This document shows, piece after piece, positions 48,465 through 61,299 of a stretch of DNA of 64,000 nt. Below the pieces are notes generated by a model that ran no database searches, was not told the origin of the DNA, and saw nothing but the letters and a program-made list of their open reading frames with translations. Each line of letters begins with the position of its first letter. The first letter of the stretch is position 1. This DNA comes from Syncephalis plumigaleata (lineage: Eukaryota; Zoopagomycota; Zoopagomycetes; Zoopagales; Piptocephalidaceae): the NCBI GenBank assembly GCA_025201365.1, contig JAIXMF010000007.1, positions 744,001 to 808,000 of the forward strand. Reading direction: 5' to 3'. The translations under genes were made by a program, and so were the position numbers.

Positions 48465-50062
48465 ATGGAACAGACAACTAAGCGTCTATTAACCTATAGT
48501 CTGCCATGTTATACACGTCATATCTGTAATCATCTGTCGACATCCGGTATCAATACATTATATGGTGGCAGAGCCATCATTACCGCTGCCAACGCTACTC
48601 GATCTATATCGCGTTTGTCACCTGGCTATTTTCTTACTAAAAAGTCAGCATCATCATCATCGGCCAATGCAGGCATTACGCAACTATCACATCATCGTAT
48701 ACATGCATCGAAACTAGCATCTGCACGTCGTTCATCCGTGATAACAGCGGGCGATATTAGCGATACTCAGGATGCTGCCGGTAGTGGTAATGGTGGCAAT
48801 AGTGACCCGTTTAGAGCAGTAGGTGCCCGTACAACACGTCGTTACATCAGTACATCCAACAAAACTATTGCACAATCTGCTACATTAACCGGTGCACCCG
48901 ATTCATCGGCCTGGATGTCGACATCATCCGTGACACTTGGCGACTCGGCCTCCATGCCTGCACCGTTGAAATCGAACGTTCACGTTAATCCACCGGTAGA
49001 GCGGGGCATTTTCGATTTCTTTAAAGAGGCCGACTTTACACGTACTCGCGCATCATTCCGTTTCGATCATGCCGTGGCTGGATTTGCAAAGCATCCCAAT
49101 CGTCCGGTTGCTCCAGATACCGAGATCTTTCTTAGTGAACGTTTCGGGGAAGATGCATGCTTCCGTCGTCATGATTCACTCGGTGTTGCCGATGGTGTTG
49201 GCGGTATTACTCAATTGCAGGGTGAGTGTGGTTTAACGCGAGACTAGGCATGGATAATTTATTAACACATTAACATATATAATATTAATGGTAATGATGA
49301 ATAGGTGGCGACTCCTCAATTATATCGCGTAAGATTATGCATTATTCATGCGTGGAACTTGAACGTTATGACAACATTGAAGATGAAGCATTTGGATCTT
49401 ACTATATAGTCGATCCGGTATCAGTATTGTCACGAAGCTACGATCGAGCTATTGGTGATATGCAAGAATTGGTATGCAATTGAATTACTACTTGTTTATC
49501 GGTAATATTAACATGATTGAATATATCTATATATATATAGGGCATTGAAGGAGCAACTACAGCGTGTCTTGCAGTACTACGTGACGACGAATTACGTATT
49601 GCGAATCTAGGCGACAGCGGTGTTCTAGTGTTACGTCGAGGTGATTTCGTATTTCGTACCGAGGCACAACAGCGTAGTTTCAATGTACCCTATCAACTTG
49701 GCTATCCAACGCGTGATAAACCGACCGATGCTCAACACTTTACCGTGAAGCTGGAGCGCGGCGATATTGTAGTCGTAGCGACGGATGGCATGTTTGACAA
49801 CTTGTTCGACGAGGATATTATCGACGAGGTGACCAAGTGCATACGTGCTAATACGCGTGGGGCAGCCAATCCGGTGGACATCTCCCATGCACTTGCGAGT
49901 AGAGCGCGTGATGTAAGCGAAGACAGTCGATACGCCACTAGTCCATTCCAGTCGCGAGCTGTCGCTGAAGGTTTCTACTACCAAGGCGGCGGTAAACTTG
50001 ATGACATTACAGTTATTGTTGCTGTAGTGTCTGATTTGGAGGATACGCCCGATCGTCGTTAA
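48465..50062 (+). CDS. PTC7: mitochondrial PP2C-type phosphatase, Ptc7/PPTC7
   Basis: Metal-dependent Ser/Thr phosphatase of mitochondria, linked to coenzyme Q synthesis in yeast and humans. Exons 48465-49221, 49305-49471 and 49541-50062; 1446 nt, 481 aa. The N-terminal ~180 residues are a long presequence-like, Ser/Ala/Arg-rich extension. Catalytic core: GEDACFRRHDSLGVADGVGG (metal Asp), GDSSIISRKIMHY, LGIEGATTACLAVL, RIANLGDSGVLVLRRG, VVATDGMFDNLFDEDI and LDDITVIVAVV (metal Asp). Yeast PTC7 can keep its intron to make a membrane isoform; here retention of intron 1 would stop the frame, so that trick is not available. Confidence 0.94.
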
Positions 50063-50467
50063 ATAGTGAGAATGTCGTGCGCTTTATTAGTTTGCCCGTT
50101 TGTTTGTTTGTTTGTTTGTTTGTTCGCTTACTTGCTTACTTGTCTGTTTGTTCGTGTGTATGTACCGCTCACTTATCTACGTGTATTAGTTTTAATTTCT
50201 TCAATTGTATGAGTTTTATTCATATTGGTACATACGCATCTTTATCAAGTAGCGTAATCTATCTATACCTATATCTATCTATACCTATATCTATTTAGTA
50301 TAGCTTTAATGTATTAATAAAGAGATAATTGCAAAGTTACGTAAACTGCATATCGGTGAAACTAATCTATTCAATTGAGATGGATAAACGTATATGTAGA
50401 ATATTTATTCGTTACTTCTTAAAATAAGCATTATATATTGTGGTAGTCAGTCAAGCAATAGCAAGTA
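50063..50467. other. convergent 3' spacer with TTTG and CTATC repeats
   Basis: Between the stops of PTC7 (+) and the FLC/TRP gene (-). Contains a TTTG tetramer run near 50,096-50,125 and CTATCTATAC repeats near 50,260-50,295. Polyadenylation-type AATAAA occurs near 50,316. Confidence 0.7.
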
Positions 50468-52873
50468 CTACATAATCACGCAGCGTTCTTCGGTATTATT
50501 CTCCTCTTTATCCAACACCTTTTCATCGGTTGATGAATCCTCGACAACGTTATTCGCTGTCGGTGTTACCTCTGTGATGGTTAAATCATCTTTGCACGGT
50601 TCAGTTTGCTCATTATCCGCATCTGCAACATCAGTGGCAGCAGTTGCATCGGTAGCAGCTACAGTATCCGTAGCTTCCACAACTATATCATCATGTTTAT
50701 CTGCCATAGTAACCGGAGCAGAACGAATCGATGTCGCTGCTGCTACTGCTGCTGCTACTGCTGGTTGTTCCGAATTCAACGCGACAGGTGCAGATGCTGG
50801 TGGTGGTGTCACGGCGACAGATGCTCGTGTCGCGGATGCTGTCGTCGTATTAGGTGATGGCAGCATCGACTTGCGTGCCATGGATACCGGTCTTGTTTTC
50901 TCGGGTAGGCCAACGAGACGTCGTCCTCGACGCCAGCCTGTAGCGAGTATACGACGTACAGCGGCAATGACACAGATTAATAAACAGATAAACTGTAGGA
51001 AAATGGCAATATACGTGACGGGCACTCGTATCAAGTCATTCTTAAGTAGACAAATCGCACCCACTGCAAATGACAAGAGACGTGTAAACGCGAAAAGCAT
51101 TTGAAGATCATTACGAGCAGCGTAGGGTCGTCGAATAATGAGTAGAATGAATACAATCAACTCAAGTATTACCAAGATGATTGCTTGTCCCGCAGGAGCA
51201 ACTGCGCCAATACCAATTACAATATACACGATTAATCGGTGTAATGCCTCGTAGAATGCGTGTGACGCGCAATTAGCCTTGAATGCATTGATTAGTGGAC
51301 CATAAAGTAAAAGACGCGTTGGATCGTGTAGCACGTCAGCTGCATTCAAGCGGAAATGCAGTCTATATAACAGAAATCCGATAGGCACTAGTTGCAATAG
51401 TACAATACCAATTGCCGCTACCACCATGGCACCCGTGTCATTCAACGTGAACTGGAAGAATCCGTAAGTGATTAAAGCGGGAGCAGAAATGATAATCCAT
51501 CGTAGCCAACTGCCCATACCGTAGTAGGCGACCTTTACGATATAATCACGACTAGTGTCACCGGCACGCTTTCGTCGAATAGTCGCCACTACGAATACAA
51601 TGATCGTATAGATTAGAATGACGATAATCCCCACGAGTACAACGGCAAATGACGCGGGAAATAGCTCATGCGGTAGAAATCCTAAATACGCAGCGAATTG
51701 TCGTAGTCCAAGTTCATTCGCCTTTAACCAGGCTAGTTGATCCTCTACGACCAGTGAGGATATCGCACCATTGGTGTAGTCAACCGGTGATAGCATGGTA
51801 TCATCGAGTACCTCTACCGGAGGAGCATACTGCTTACGAATGATATTAAGGATGAATGAAACACGTACAGCTAGGGTGGCCCACGCGAATCCGATAGCCG
51901 TGAACGTCTTGTAGAACAACGGGTATACCACCTGCACTTGACCGCTGGCGGCAATCGCTTGACAAAAGAATAGGACATCCACCATACCAGGTGATGATCG
52001 TGTCATGGCAGTAGTAGACGCTGGTGTATCGTCCGATTTCTTTAGTACTGACGCCGTGTGTTTACCGTCATCGCTGTTTGGCGTAGTCATCGGTAGGACT
52101 GCATTGCTCTTCTCTTGATCACGTCCAATATGCGCATCATTAGCCGCGGGATGAGGACGCCAACCACTGGCCAGTCGATATAATGAGAAACGACCGGTAG
52201 CAAAACCATAGGCGATGATCGTGGATATAGCAAGAAATGCAGCAATCAATGGCGGTATTGCGCGTAGAAACACGAGATAAGCCTCGTTGTAAGTTTCAGT
52301 CTTGACGGCGAAACAGCCTAATGGCTTATCCTTATCCGTATAGATTGTAATGGATAGTTCCAACTCCATTAGAGGAATGGGTTTATCCATAACATACTGT
52401 TTAGTAATGGTGAAGTTGCCACCCGTACAAAGACCCGGTGCCATGGAACACGTATGATTAATGGTTTCCGTGGCCAATGGAAGGATAAGTAGACCGACTT
52501 TGAAATTGGCTATTATATATATATATATATATATATACATAAATAACAAGTATTAGTAAATGATATCATGTTCAACTCAAGGTAATACTAATAGTTACTT
52601 ACCATAAGTAGCATTGGGCAATGATGTATTAGCACTACCATATCCTGTGATACTAACGGTTGCATTATCATGCCATTGTTGCATTTCAACGCGATGGAAA
52701 TGAACAAGTTCCTGATCACCATTACTTGTATCCATACAATTGATCAATGGATAAGCAACTATATCTGGAGTAGTAGCATTAGTGTTAACTGCCGTTGTTA
52801 CAGATGCTACTGATATCAGTGTAGCCAGTAGGGTTACACCGGCCATGGCCACGGCAGAAAAACGGCGCAACAT
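50468..52873 (-). CDS. FLC/TRP-like multi-pass membrane protein
   Basis: Fungal TRP-family protein (FLC/Pkd2 group; ER and cell-surface membranes, FAD or Ca2+ related). Exons 52603-52873 and 50468-52509; 2313 nt, 770 aa. Signal peptide (MAGVTLLATLISVASV), a Cys-containing luminal ML-like domain to ~residue 180 (NCMDTSNGDQELVHF, CSMAPGLCTGGNFTI), then about nine hydrophobic helices. The family-typical block FCQAIAASGQVQVVYPLFYK, FTAIGFAWATL opens the channel region; later HRLIVYIVIGIGAVAPAGQA and LELIVFILLIIRRPYAARND. The C-tail is Ala/Thr/Glu-rich and disordered. No defects. Confidence 0.88.
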
Positions 52874-54054
52874 TCCGAATAATGTAGAACAATAGAATTA
52901 TAGATAGATATATATATAAAATATAGAGCTTTGTTGCAAATAATAATTGTAGTTGTAGTAGTCAACACCTACAATAAGAAAAGGTCGTTAATATAAAATA
53001 CGTGCGTATACACTTGGATGTGTGCTTCGTCAAATAAGCAACAAGTTAACTAGTCATAACGCTTAGGAAGGAGTGAACAAGACGAAAGGGAAAAGCAAGT
53101 AGTTACGTATGCAGTGGCACGCTTCAACTCACGATATTATTGCTATTAATATTACCTGGTGTGGCGCATTAACTAAGAGGATAGAAGAGAAGAAAGGAGT
53201 GGAGAGTGGAGTGGAGTGGAAAGAAGCGGCGTAGTAAATATTATAATATCCGACAAGCTCACGTTCCAACAAGTTAGCAGGTTTGTGTGTATGCGGGGAA
53301 GAGAATGCGAAAAGAAAAAGTGGCTTATTTCGGTAGTAAACACATGTAGCAAATTACGACTAGCATTGGGGACATCACCTGAGAATCAGTGCCTTTATTT
53401 TCTTAATACAGTCTGTAGAATATTTACAACAACAATGAGATGCACAAGTCTGCAAGCGTCATTATTTCTACACGTGTCAATGAGGTGATGATGGGCCTAT
53501 GCTGCAAGTATCTATTTAATCCAAATAACCATTTAGTATAAAAATCATCATTATGACAATGATAGTTTGTAGGTTGCACCATGTCACAGTGTAAAGTGAT
53601 AACAATCATGTGTACTTGCATTCATTGTTATTACAATGTTTGTTACTATTCCAGTCATAGAATAGTAAAGAGTAAAGAGTAAAGATGTTGTAGTAGTAGA
53701 TATTGAATGTGATTATCCTACAATAGCTGAATTGAACATTTAACAAGTCAATACTTCCAAGTAGAAAGCTCCGCTTGTATGGATGACTGATTGGTCGACC
53801 ATCCGTGCTCAACCTCCTTTTATTCTCCGTTTATTCATTTTCACCAGTGAATTCAATTAACCAAGCAAGCAAGCATCTTGTTCATTAACACACACACACT
53901 TCCACCACGCTTACTCTTTTAGTTCTAGTTCTACTTCTATATCAAGTGCAGTACACACACACACACACACACACGTATATGCTTACTATTAGTACAGTTT
54001 TGTATTGAGTTAGTGTTCATTCGTAATACAAATAGCCAATAACTAGTATCGACT
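52874..54054. promoter_or_regulatory. divergent intergenic region, partly duplicated
   Basis: Holds the upstream regions of the FLC/TRP gene (-) and the multikinase (+). From 53,546 on it is repeated almost identically at 61,300. Includes AGAGTAAAG tandem copies near 53,668-53,685, a CA run near 53,954-53,973 and AAGC repeats near 53,862. The kinase promoter must lie in the duplicated part. Confidence 0.5.
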
Positions 54055-54199
54055 ATGATTGATCACACGAGTGCCACGGTCATTGAGAAGCTGCGTACTG
54101 CACGACAGTATGATCTTCAAGCGGCAGGACATGCAGATCTATTGGCACTCGACAATGGGTTACTCGTCAAGCCGTGTACACCGAGGGAACGTCAATTCT
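53546..54199 (+). repeat. segmental duplication block 1, copy 1
   Basis: Nearly identical, in direct orientation, to 61,300-61,951. Covers ~510 bp upstream of the multikinase and its first ~48 codons. Confidence 0.93.
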
Positions 54200-55273
54200 A
54201 CGAGGAAGTTGCCGCTGCAGGCAGTACTAGTGAAGCAGGTGTTCTAGGTGAATTCCGTACGTTTATGCCACGTTATTTCGGCAGTCTTCGGTTGGCAACG
54301 GAAGAGGAACGTGATGCGTGGCGCTCTACCGGAACAACATTACCGGAACAGAATGTAGCTTCTGACAGGCGTGGCATTTCAGATATCCTTATATATAATT
54401 GCATAGAATAGATAGATAGATAGATTGATTGATTGATCATCATTGTAATGGTTGGAATATCTTTAACGCAAGTCATTGATGATATTACAAGGTATATGTA
54501 TAGAGAATGTCACCTATGGCTATTGTAAACCCTGTGTTATGGACCTTAAAATTGGTAAGGAACTATGCTCGGACGATGCATCGCCGGAGAAACGTGCAAG
54601 AATGGAGGCCAAGGCATTGAACTCGACTACATCGACACTTGGCATTCGTATTTGTGGCCTTATGGTAAGCAGTAATAGTAGCAGTAATATAGCAGCTATA
54701 CTAACATTGATCAATGCAAAGATTTACGACTCGGCCAGTGGGAAATACACTAATTACAATAAAGCGTATGGCTACAGTTTGACTGACGACACGCTTATCG
54801 ATGGTCTTCAAGTGTATTTCTCGGCTCTACCCGAGAACAACGCACGTCGTAATATTATCATGGAAGAGTTCCAGGACCAGTTGGAACACTTCCGCGATGT
54901 ACTTCGTGTAGCCGATGTTCGATTACGCTCGGCATCGCTACTCTTTGTCTACGAGGCGGATCCTGAAGGTGCCACGGAAATGCGACGAAAAGCTCGGGAG
55001 CGACGAGCAAAACGTGCTTCAGCCCTAGAAAATGGTACTGTCGATGGTTTAGATACTGATGAAGATGATGATGACTACGATGATGACGATAGCGAGGACG
55101 AGGACGGTGACGACGATGATATTGACAATCCTGATGTTGATTTACGTATTGTTGATTTTGCTCATTCATTCTGGCAGTCAGGTATTGGACCGGATCAAGG
55201 CTGCTTACAAGGTGTACAAAACGCTATCGCATTATTGAACAAACTACGTCAATCTAAGCCACGTTCAAATTGA
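54055..55273 (+). CDS. ARG82: inositol polyphosphate multikinase (Arg82/Ipk2)
   Basis: Kinase that phosphorylates IP3/IP4 on the way to IP5 and pyrophosphates. Exons 54055-54382, 54489-54664 and 54722-55273 sum to 1056 nt, 351 aa. Seen: ENVTYGYCKPCVMDLKIGK with the PxxxDxKxG substrate/catalytic motif, LGIRICGLM, the ATP-side SASLLFVYE (SSLL-like) and LRIVDFAHS (the IDFAH-type metal motif). A ~30-residue Asp/Glu-rich insertion sits between the last two. Intron 1 is AT-AC; intron 2 (54,665-54,721, 57 nt) is a multiple of three without stops, so its retention would insert 19 residues. The 5' end is duplicated downstream. Confidence 0.93.
54383..54488 (+). other. U12-type AT-AC intron
   Basis: Starts ATATCCTT, the exact minor-spliceosome AT-AC donor, has TCTTTAAC (U12 branch-like) and ends TTAC. 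No GT donor or in-phase AG acceptor explains the junction. With it the kinase reads through GICIENVTYGY in frame, and the whole gene is divisible by three. Confidence 0.8.
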
Positions 55274-55887
55274 TACGTATATCCGATACAATTCGCTTAG
55301 TTTAACTTATAAATTATGTGAATCATTATTGATTGCAAGACATATCCCATATGGCATTATTGTTAATATCGTCATTCTTATGCAATAAAACATTGTTTAT
55401 TATGTAATCAGGTGTCACAGTGTGTACATTTATATTGCTTATAATGTAATCATTGTTATAAATATTTATTTATTGGAAATAATGGTTTATCATGCGTGCT
55501 CACTTTACCGTCTTCTTTCTAGATAACACGTAAGCTTGCCGCCTAGCTCATACAAAACTATATCGATTAATAATAATAGTAATAATAATAATTTGATCGT
55601 ACAGAATTATAGTATAATGTAGTATACTATAAACTTATTGGGTATATAATAACAAACATAATGATATTGTAAATCATGTATAAAATGACAATTAATCTTA
55701 CATGATCATTGTCGAATGAATAAAAGAAACTGAAATACGCAATAAACGGTGATAGTTGAATTGATTGATTGATTGATTGATGAGTGGTGAGTGAAGTGTG
55801 TGATGAACATACAGTTCAAGTGGTAACAACCACTACCACGATAACACTACCACTACCTGAATACACTAATGGCTTGCTTCTAGTTGA
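55274..55887. other. convergent 3' spacer between kinase and ROM2
   Basis: AT-rich, no gene. From ~55,664 on it belongs to duplication block 2. Contains GATT tetramer repeats near 55,760-55,780. Confidence 0.7.
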
Positions 55888-57200
55888 CTACATGTTCGAC
55901 GATGTCCCTTGTATTTGTGGATTGCGCGTCAGTTTAAATACGTGCTGGTAGTCGTTACGTCCCGTGGTCACACAGTGTATCGACTCTGAGTGTGTGCTAA
56001 GACTGCGCAGTGTGCCGGTCGGTATGATCTGCTCTAGTTCACCCGTAACAACATGACGAACCTCGATGAACTTGGAATCGAATGCAAGTATATACGGGTA
56101 ATTAATGGCTAGTAATACACGAGATGATTAGTTATAGTGAATCGTGATATCGCATTGTAGGCAACTTACCAAATGCCGATGGCTCACCCTCCCACGTTAC
56201 AAGCCAGTTGGGTCGTGAACGACGACCATTCTTGTTGACAAAGAATGCGAATTCATCGTAGCATAGCAGGAAATCGCCATTACGTATACGGAATATGGCA
56301 ATAGGTCGAGCACTTTCACGTCGTAATACAAAGTTCAATGTTTCATCCGTAGAGTCTAGTAAACATATAGAATCCTTAGTTTCCGGGTCAAGGACTTCGA
56401 ATCCCTTATTGCATCCAATGCATAATTTTGTTTTCAGGAAATGGATAGAGGAAGACTCAGTGGGAATGTATAGCTCCTACAAGTTGATTGTACGAGTTAG
56501 TATACATCGCGGTAATTGATTTATACACTTACTCTATAGGTTTTCAATGCCTCATTATTACGTAAAATCATACCCAACGGCTTCTTCTTATTACTAACAG
56601 CAGACATCGGTTCCAAGACTTCAATAGTAGAATAAAGTGCCGCTGACTTCACCACACATACTAAAACGCGATTTAGACAAATGCCAACTTTGAAGAATGA
56701 CACATGTGATTTAACTTTACGCCCGTTACGTGCTGTAGTCGATGCTAAGTCCGGTGACATAAGACAATCCATAGAATAGGCTGTTAATGTACCATTTTTA
56801 TCTATACAATAACATTAGTATTATTGTATCTAATGATGATGCTAACAATCTACTTACCATGTAATATTAACACCATATTATAATCCTCGAGTATTTCGAT
56901 CTTATGCACTTTGTCCAGGTCTAATGTCTTGGCCATAGTGTCAGGATGTGCCTCCATTCCTACATAGACACCATCATCTGTTCCTATTACGAGTTTGCGA
57001 CCTTGATCTAAATAAATAGATAGATTGTTAATACCTTGTTATGACAATCACTCAATTAACTTACTGAATACAGCAGAGCAGTTAACACGCGATGTTTTGT
57101 GGAAGTGGCGATCCGATAGTGTCACAATGTTAAATATTTGTCGTGATCGAACCACTACTTCACGCTGAGCCTCGATCTTCTCGCGCCATTGCCAGCGTTC
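55664..57200 (-). repeat. segmental duplication block 2, copy 1
   Basis: Direct-orientation counterpart of 62,464-64,000 (constant offset 6,800). It covers the 3' spacer and the CNH part of ROM2. Its identity is mosaic, high at both ends and low between ~56,340 and ~56,790. It continues upstream past 57,200, but the partner runs off the window. Confidence 0.9.
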
Positions 57201-60096
57201 TGCTTGTGACGATGCATACAATACAACCTCCATACCATTGCGACCGAGATGTGCAAGGGTGATAGGAAAACCGGCTTTAGTGGTTTCGTGACCACGGGAT
57301 GCAGATGTAGTCACCGGTGAGGCAGATCCTCCTGCTAAACTCGCCTCGTCCCCTACAATAATCGACAACATTTCTAGCGGAATGGGTCGCTTGTGTACTT
57401 TATAGCCTCCACCATCCTTGGGTTTACGTCGTTTAGCCAGTAGTAGATAGTGGTCAAATAGGAATACCGTCACTTCTACTTGTTCCACATTGGCCCGTTT
57501 CTTCAGTGTGCCCTCTCGGATGAGTTGACGTTCCGGGTTTAATAATGCCAATTCCTGAAGATCACTAGGACTACAAAGCAACTCGTCATTCAGCTTGGTT
57601 AACCGGATACGCGTGTCGGCACGACCTGCTTCAGAGTTGATATTCCTCAGTAGCACGCGGATCTTCTCGATGGCCAACGCCAAATCCTCTCTGTCCGGAT
57701 GTCCTTCAGGCGATGCTTTTATCGCTGCCTCAAGTAGAAGCGGATATCGAGCAAGTCGCGTTGTAGGCCGTGCGAGGAAACTCTGGATCGGCAGTTTACG
57801 TGATTCTGGCATACGCTCCCGTTGCTCCAGCCATCGTGGCAACTCGTGGTACTTCTGGGTTGCCGTATCCAAATGATGCTTACCATATGGCTGGTGTGCG
57901 CCATACGACACGAATGGTTCAAAGTTGTCCACATGTGCAAGGAAGATGTCACCAATTCGCTCAACGACCGCCTTTTCTTCCTGTCGTTTTAGCAATGCCT
58001 GCGACAACGGCGTGCTGATTTGACGAATGACCGACACATTGTGGAACACCTGTGTAATGAAATCCTCAAGCTCTGCAGGATCCCAAATGATATTTGCATA
58101 ACGAAGTGGCTCCATGTAAAGACGCTCAAGAATCTCCAGATCATCGACGAAATCCTTTTCGGTGTAAATAATCTCATAAATAATCTCTTGTCGCTTCTGC
58201 TCCTCCTTTGGCACCGAGTCGGAAATCTCTTTCGGTACTGATTCAATCCAAAAGGTCGCCTTCTTTCCACTAGTTTTATCTGCTTGATTATTAATACGCT
58301 CTGATGTGTTATCGACTGGTGTTTTAGCTGCAACTTGTTGTTCCAATCGACGTGGACACGATATGCTGTAGCATAGAGTTTCACGCGTACATGTAGGCGA
58401 ATAACAATCAGCTAGCAATGTGAATACGCCATTGGGTAATGCACTCGGTGCTAGATCTATCGATTCTGACTCGGATGTCGTAATTGGCAATGGACTATCG
58501 ACGTAATTCTTGTCGTTTGAATAGCCATCATCCATACTGTAAGGTGATTGTGTATTATCATGGCCATCTCCTAGCATGCTCCTGGTGACTGCATCTTCAC
58601 GGAACTGATAGATTTCATTTGGATTATCGCGCAACCGGTAATCATAGGTTACATCATGGAAAAAACGTTGAGATTCCAGCGCACGTCCAACAAGCAATGC
58701 AAGATTACGATTACCTGTCTTGAGGATAAGGCATAGAGCATCAACAGCATCTCGACCACTAAAGCACAATTTGTACTCCAATGAATCTTTGTAATGCGTT
58801 TGCAGTGTAATTCGCATACGAAATGCATGGGCTATAGTGGATAAAAGCGCTGGATAGATTGTTATTGACTTGTTCAAACTGGATGATGTTGATGCTGATT
58901 TGTGTAATTCCTTTGTGCCAAGACCAGAGTGAAATGTAAAAAACCCTCTTGATAATGAACTCACGTCACTCGACGGTGGAGATGAACTAGATGGTATGCT
59001 CAGCGGTGTAAGTAAACCAATGGATGCCTCTTTAGTCATTAGTTTGCCTCCTTCGATTGCAATGGATTTAGCCGTTGCTTCACTTTGCTCTTCATTCGAT
59101 ACACTCTGCGAGTAAGCCGAGCCATTATTATTCAAGTACATGTCAAGTGGTGGCGCTAGTAATCGTTAATTAGTAATCATTATTGCTATTATATCATAAT
59201 CATATTCGCTTACGCTTTTGTATCGCCTCCCGTTTATATGCATATTCTGACTTTACGGTACTCCTGGTGGTATTCGCATCTTTACTAGTTGATTCTGATA
59301 GGGTGCTACTGGAATAGCCACTGTGGAAATCGGTGTTAGTCGTATATTGCAAAAATATATCGGCTGGTAACTCTAATGGTGACTCCACGAGAACTGGTTC
59401 GCTTATTACGTTTAAGCGCTGTGTATTATCATTAGTACTGGAATGCGAGAAAGAGTAGATAGAGCTAGTATTACTAGTTGCCGAGTGTATTGATGATCCA
59501 GTCGTCGTACGAGTTAACTCATGCTTCTGTAGCGTATCTGAAGCGACAATTTGCGTAGATGTTTTTGCACTACTCATATCACCATCAATGGGATTATTTA
59601 ATGAAAATTCAAGTAGCCTAACATTCTCCAGTAGCGTAGATAAGCTTGCATTTGATGTGTCGCTACAGGGAGAAATGTTACCATCATATTGCAAGCTATT
59701 ATTCGAGTCGATTGTTCTTCCAAAGGAATCTGATAAATTTCCCTGACTAACCGTGCTACGAATAATCGATCGATTGGCTGTGTTTTTCCTTCGATAAGCA
59801 GATTTTGACGAGTTTCTACTAACACGAGGTGTCCTCCTTAGTGGCTTGCCCTCTGAGGAAAATGACGTGTTTTGCGGTGATAGACAATCTGAATCAGTTG
59901 GAGAAGTGGCGATGGTTTCCGGTTCATTCGTATAATAGGAGTCCAGTAAATCATTAACAAAATCGTCCTGAGTAGTAGTTGATGCCGATGAATTAGCACG
60001 CGATCGATATTGCTCTGCGTTGTAATTGGAACTGCCATTCGCTCCATTGGCTGATGACACATAATGCGGCGGTTGTGATGATGGATAGCCTGACAT
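55888..60096 (-). CDS. ROM2: Rho1 guanine-nucleotide exchange factor (Rom2/Rgf type)
   Basis: RhoGEF that activates Rho1 for cell-wall integrity. Exons 59214-60096, 57065-59155, 56858-57007, 56533-56801, 56170-56476 and 55888-56108; 3921 nt, 1306 aa. The N-terminal ~430 residues are Ser/Thr-rich and disordered. A DEP domain follows (FRMRITLQTHYKDSLEYKL, FSGRDAVDALCLILKT), then DH (RQEIIYEIIYTEKDFVDDL, PIQSFLARPTTRLARYPLLL), PH (LREGTLKKRANVEQVEVTVF, LFDHYLLLAKRRK) and CNH (VYVGMEAHPDTMAKTL, LLCYDEFAFFVNKNGR, YPYILAFDSKFIEVRH). It faces the multikinase tail to tail. A partial paralogue lies at 62,689 onward. Confidence 0.96.
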
Positions 60097-60492
60097 TGTT
60101 ACTGTGTCGGTGTAGAGTCAACTGTATCTATCTATCTCTCATACAAAAAACAATGCTATAATTACGCGCTGTTTGCTAAAAGCATGCGTCACAACAACCA
60201 ACTACTGATGTTGCTTGCACTGATGCAACTAGACTGATACTATAAATCCGGTCTGTTTAGATATATTCGTTTTTGCCTACACGTATCTAATACAACAAAT
60301 GTTAATATCATATACCACTGGCTATTACATAAGCAGTCAAGAAGTTATGACTTGTGTCCATGTATGTAGACATTAACTGGTTAATATCGATGACACTTAC
60401 CAGTTGATTATTAGGCTCATTCAAGGCTCACTCGTGTCCTATCGTCGAGTACAAATTCTATAATGATGATGGACATGATGCATTGGTTAGTA

Positions 60493-60493
<1 letters not shown>

Positions 60494-60527
<34 letters not shown>
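60494..60527. repeat. (GTT)n microsatellite
   Basis: About eleven perfect GTT units upstream of ROM2. Confidence 0.9.
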
Positions 60528-60562
60528 GAAGATAAGATGATGCCTGATGTCGTCGAATCACA

Positions 60563-60955
60563 TTGAAACAAACAAGCATGGAGGTGGTAAGGCGTGCACG
60601 TGCTACTATGCTTATTGTAGCTGTTTCGATATGTATTATGCCAATAGACTTGATAGAGCCGTGTAGTCTAGATATACCAATAAGCGGTATACTACAGCAT
60701 AGCTCGCTGTGCCACTCCCTGCATCTAGAGCAGGGCAGAGCAGAGTATAGCAGTATTCAACTGCTGCGTGGAGACACGCTTCATATCACCGCGCATCGAT
60801 TGAGTGCACTCGAAACAGCGGCCCTTTGCCATACTGCAACTATCACAGTCGGACCTCTGTACATGCTATATCCCAGTCCAATACACTCGCTGTCTATTTC
60901 CTGCCACCTAAAGCACGCACACCTACTGAGCAGCTTACCTTTTCTAAACGGATAA
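60563..60955 (+). CDS. doubtful hypothetical secreted/membrane protein
   Basis: Intronless 130-codon frame beginning MKQTSMEVVRRARATMLIVA. Basic residues before a hydrophobic run give a signal-peptide look; the rest is His/Leu/Ser-rich without a domain. It lies in the ROM2 upstream region, so it may be chance. No homologue recognised. Confidence 0.25.
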   Translation: MKQTSMEVVRRARATMLIVAVSICIMPIDLIEPCSLDIPISGILQHSSLCHSLHLEQGRAEYSSIQLLRGDTLHITAHRLSALETAALCHTATITVGPLYMLYPSPIHSLSISCHLKHAHLLSSLPFLNG

Positions 60956-61299
60956 ATTAGTCACAGACACGCACTAGACCCGCGGTAGAGTAAAATAACA
61001 GCAACTGTAGCTATAACAACAATAACAACAACAATACCAACAAATAGGGCCTATAGCCTAAATGCAGTAGGAGAGAACAAAGGAAAGCGGAAAAGTAAGG
61101 TGGCGGTGATAGTAGTAATAAAGATGAGACAAGTAAAACGTTCGAACAAAGAAGACAATTCAATAGAAACTAAGAGGAAAGGAAAAGCATGTGGCTCAAA
61201 ATGCGCAATACGGTTTTCGTGTACACGCTATAAATGGCATGTGGTCCGGACTTAGCACAACCACATGATACATATACATTTAGGTATATGATTCGATAT

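Larger units (their letters stand above)
60097..61299. other. 1.2 kb ROM2 upstream region
   Basis: Unique sequence between ROM2 and the second duplication copy. Contains a GTT microsatellite at 60,494-60,527 and ACAACA repeats near 61,010-61,040. A + strand frame at 60,563-60,955 (130 codons, hydrophobic start ATMLIVAVSICIMPIDL, no recognised domain) is listed separately. Confidence 0.5.

Noticed and set aside
49222-49304. Yeast-like intron-retention isoform of PTC7
   Set aside because: Retained intron 1 stops within about ten codons.
50574-51104. + strand 176-codon frame
   Set aside because: Antisense of the Ala/Thr-rich C-tail of the FLC/TRP gene.
53668-53690. AGAGTAAAG tandem copies as a regulatory element
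   Set aside because: Only two to three copies, duplicated with the segment; no evidence of function.
54858-55169. - strand His-rich frame
   Set aside because: Antisense of the acidic insertion of the multikinase.
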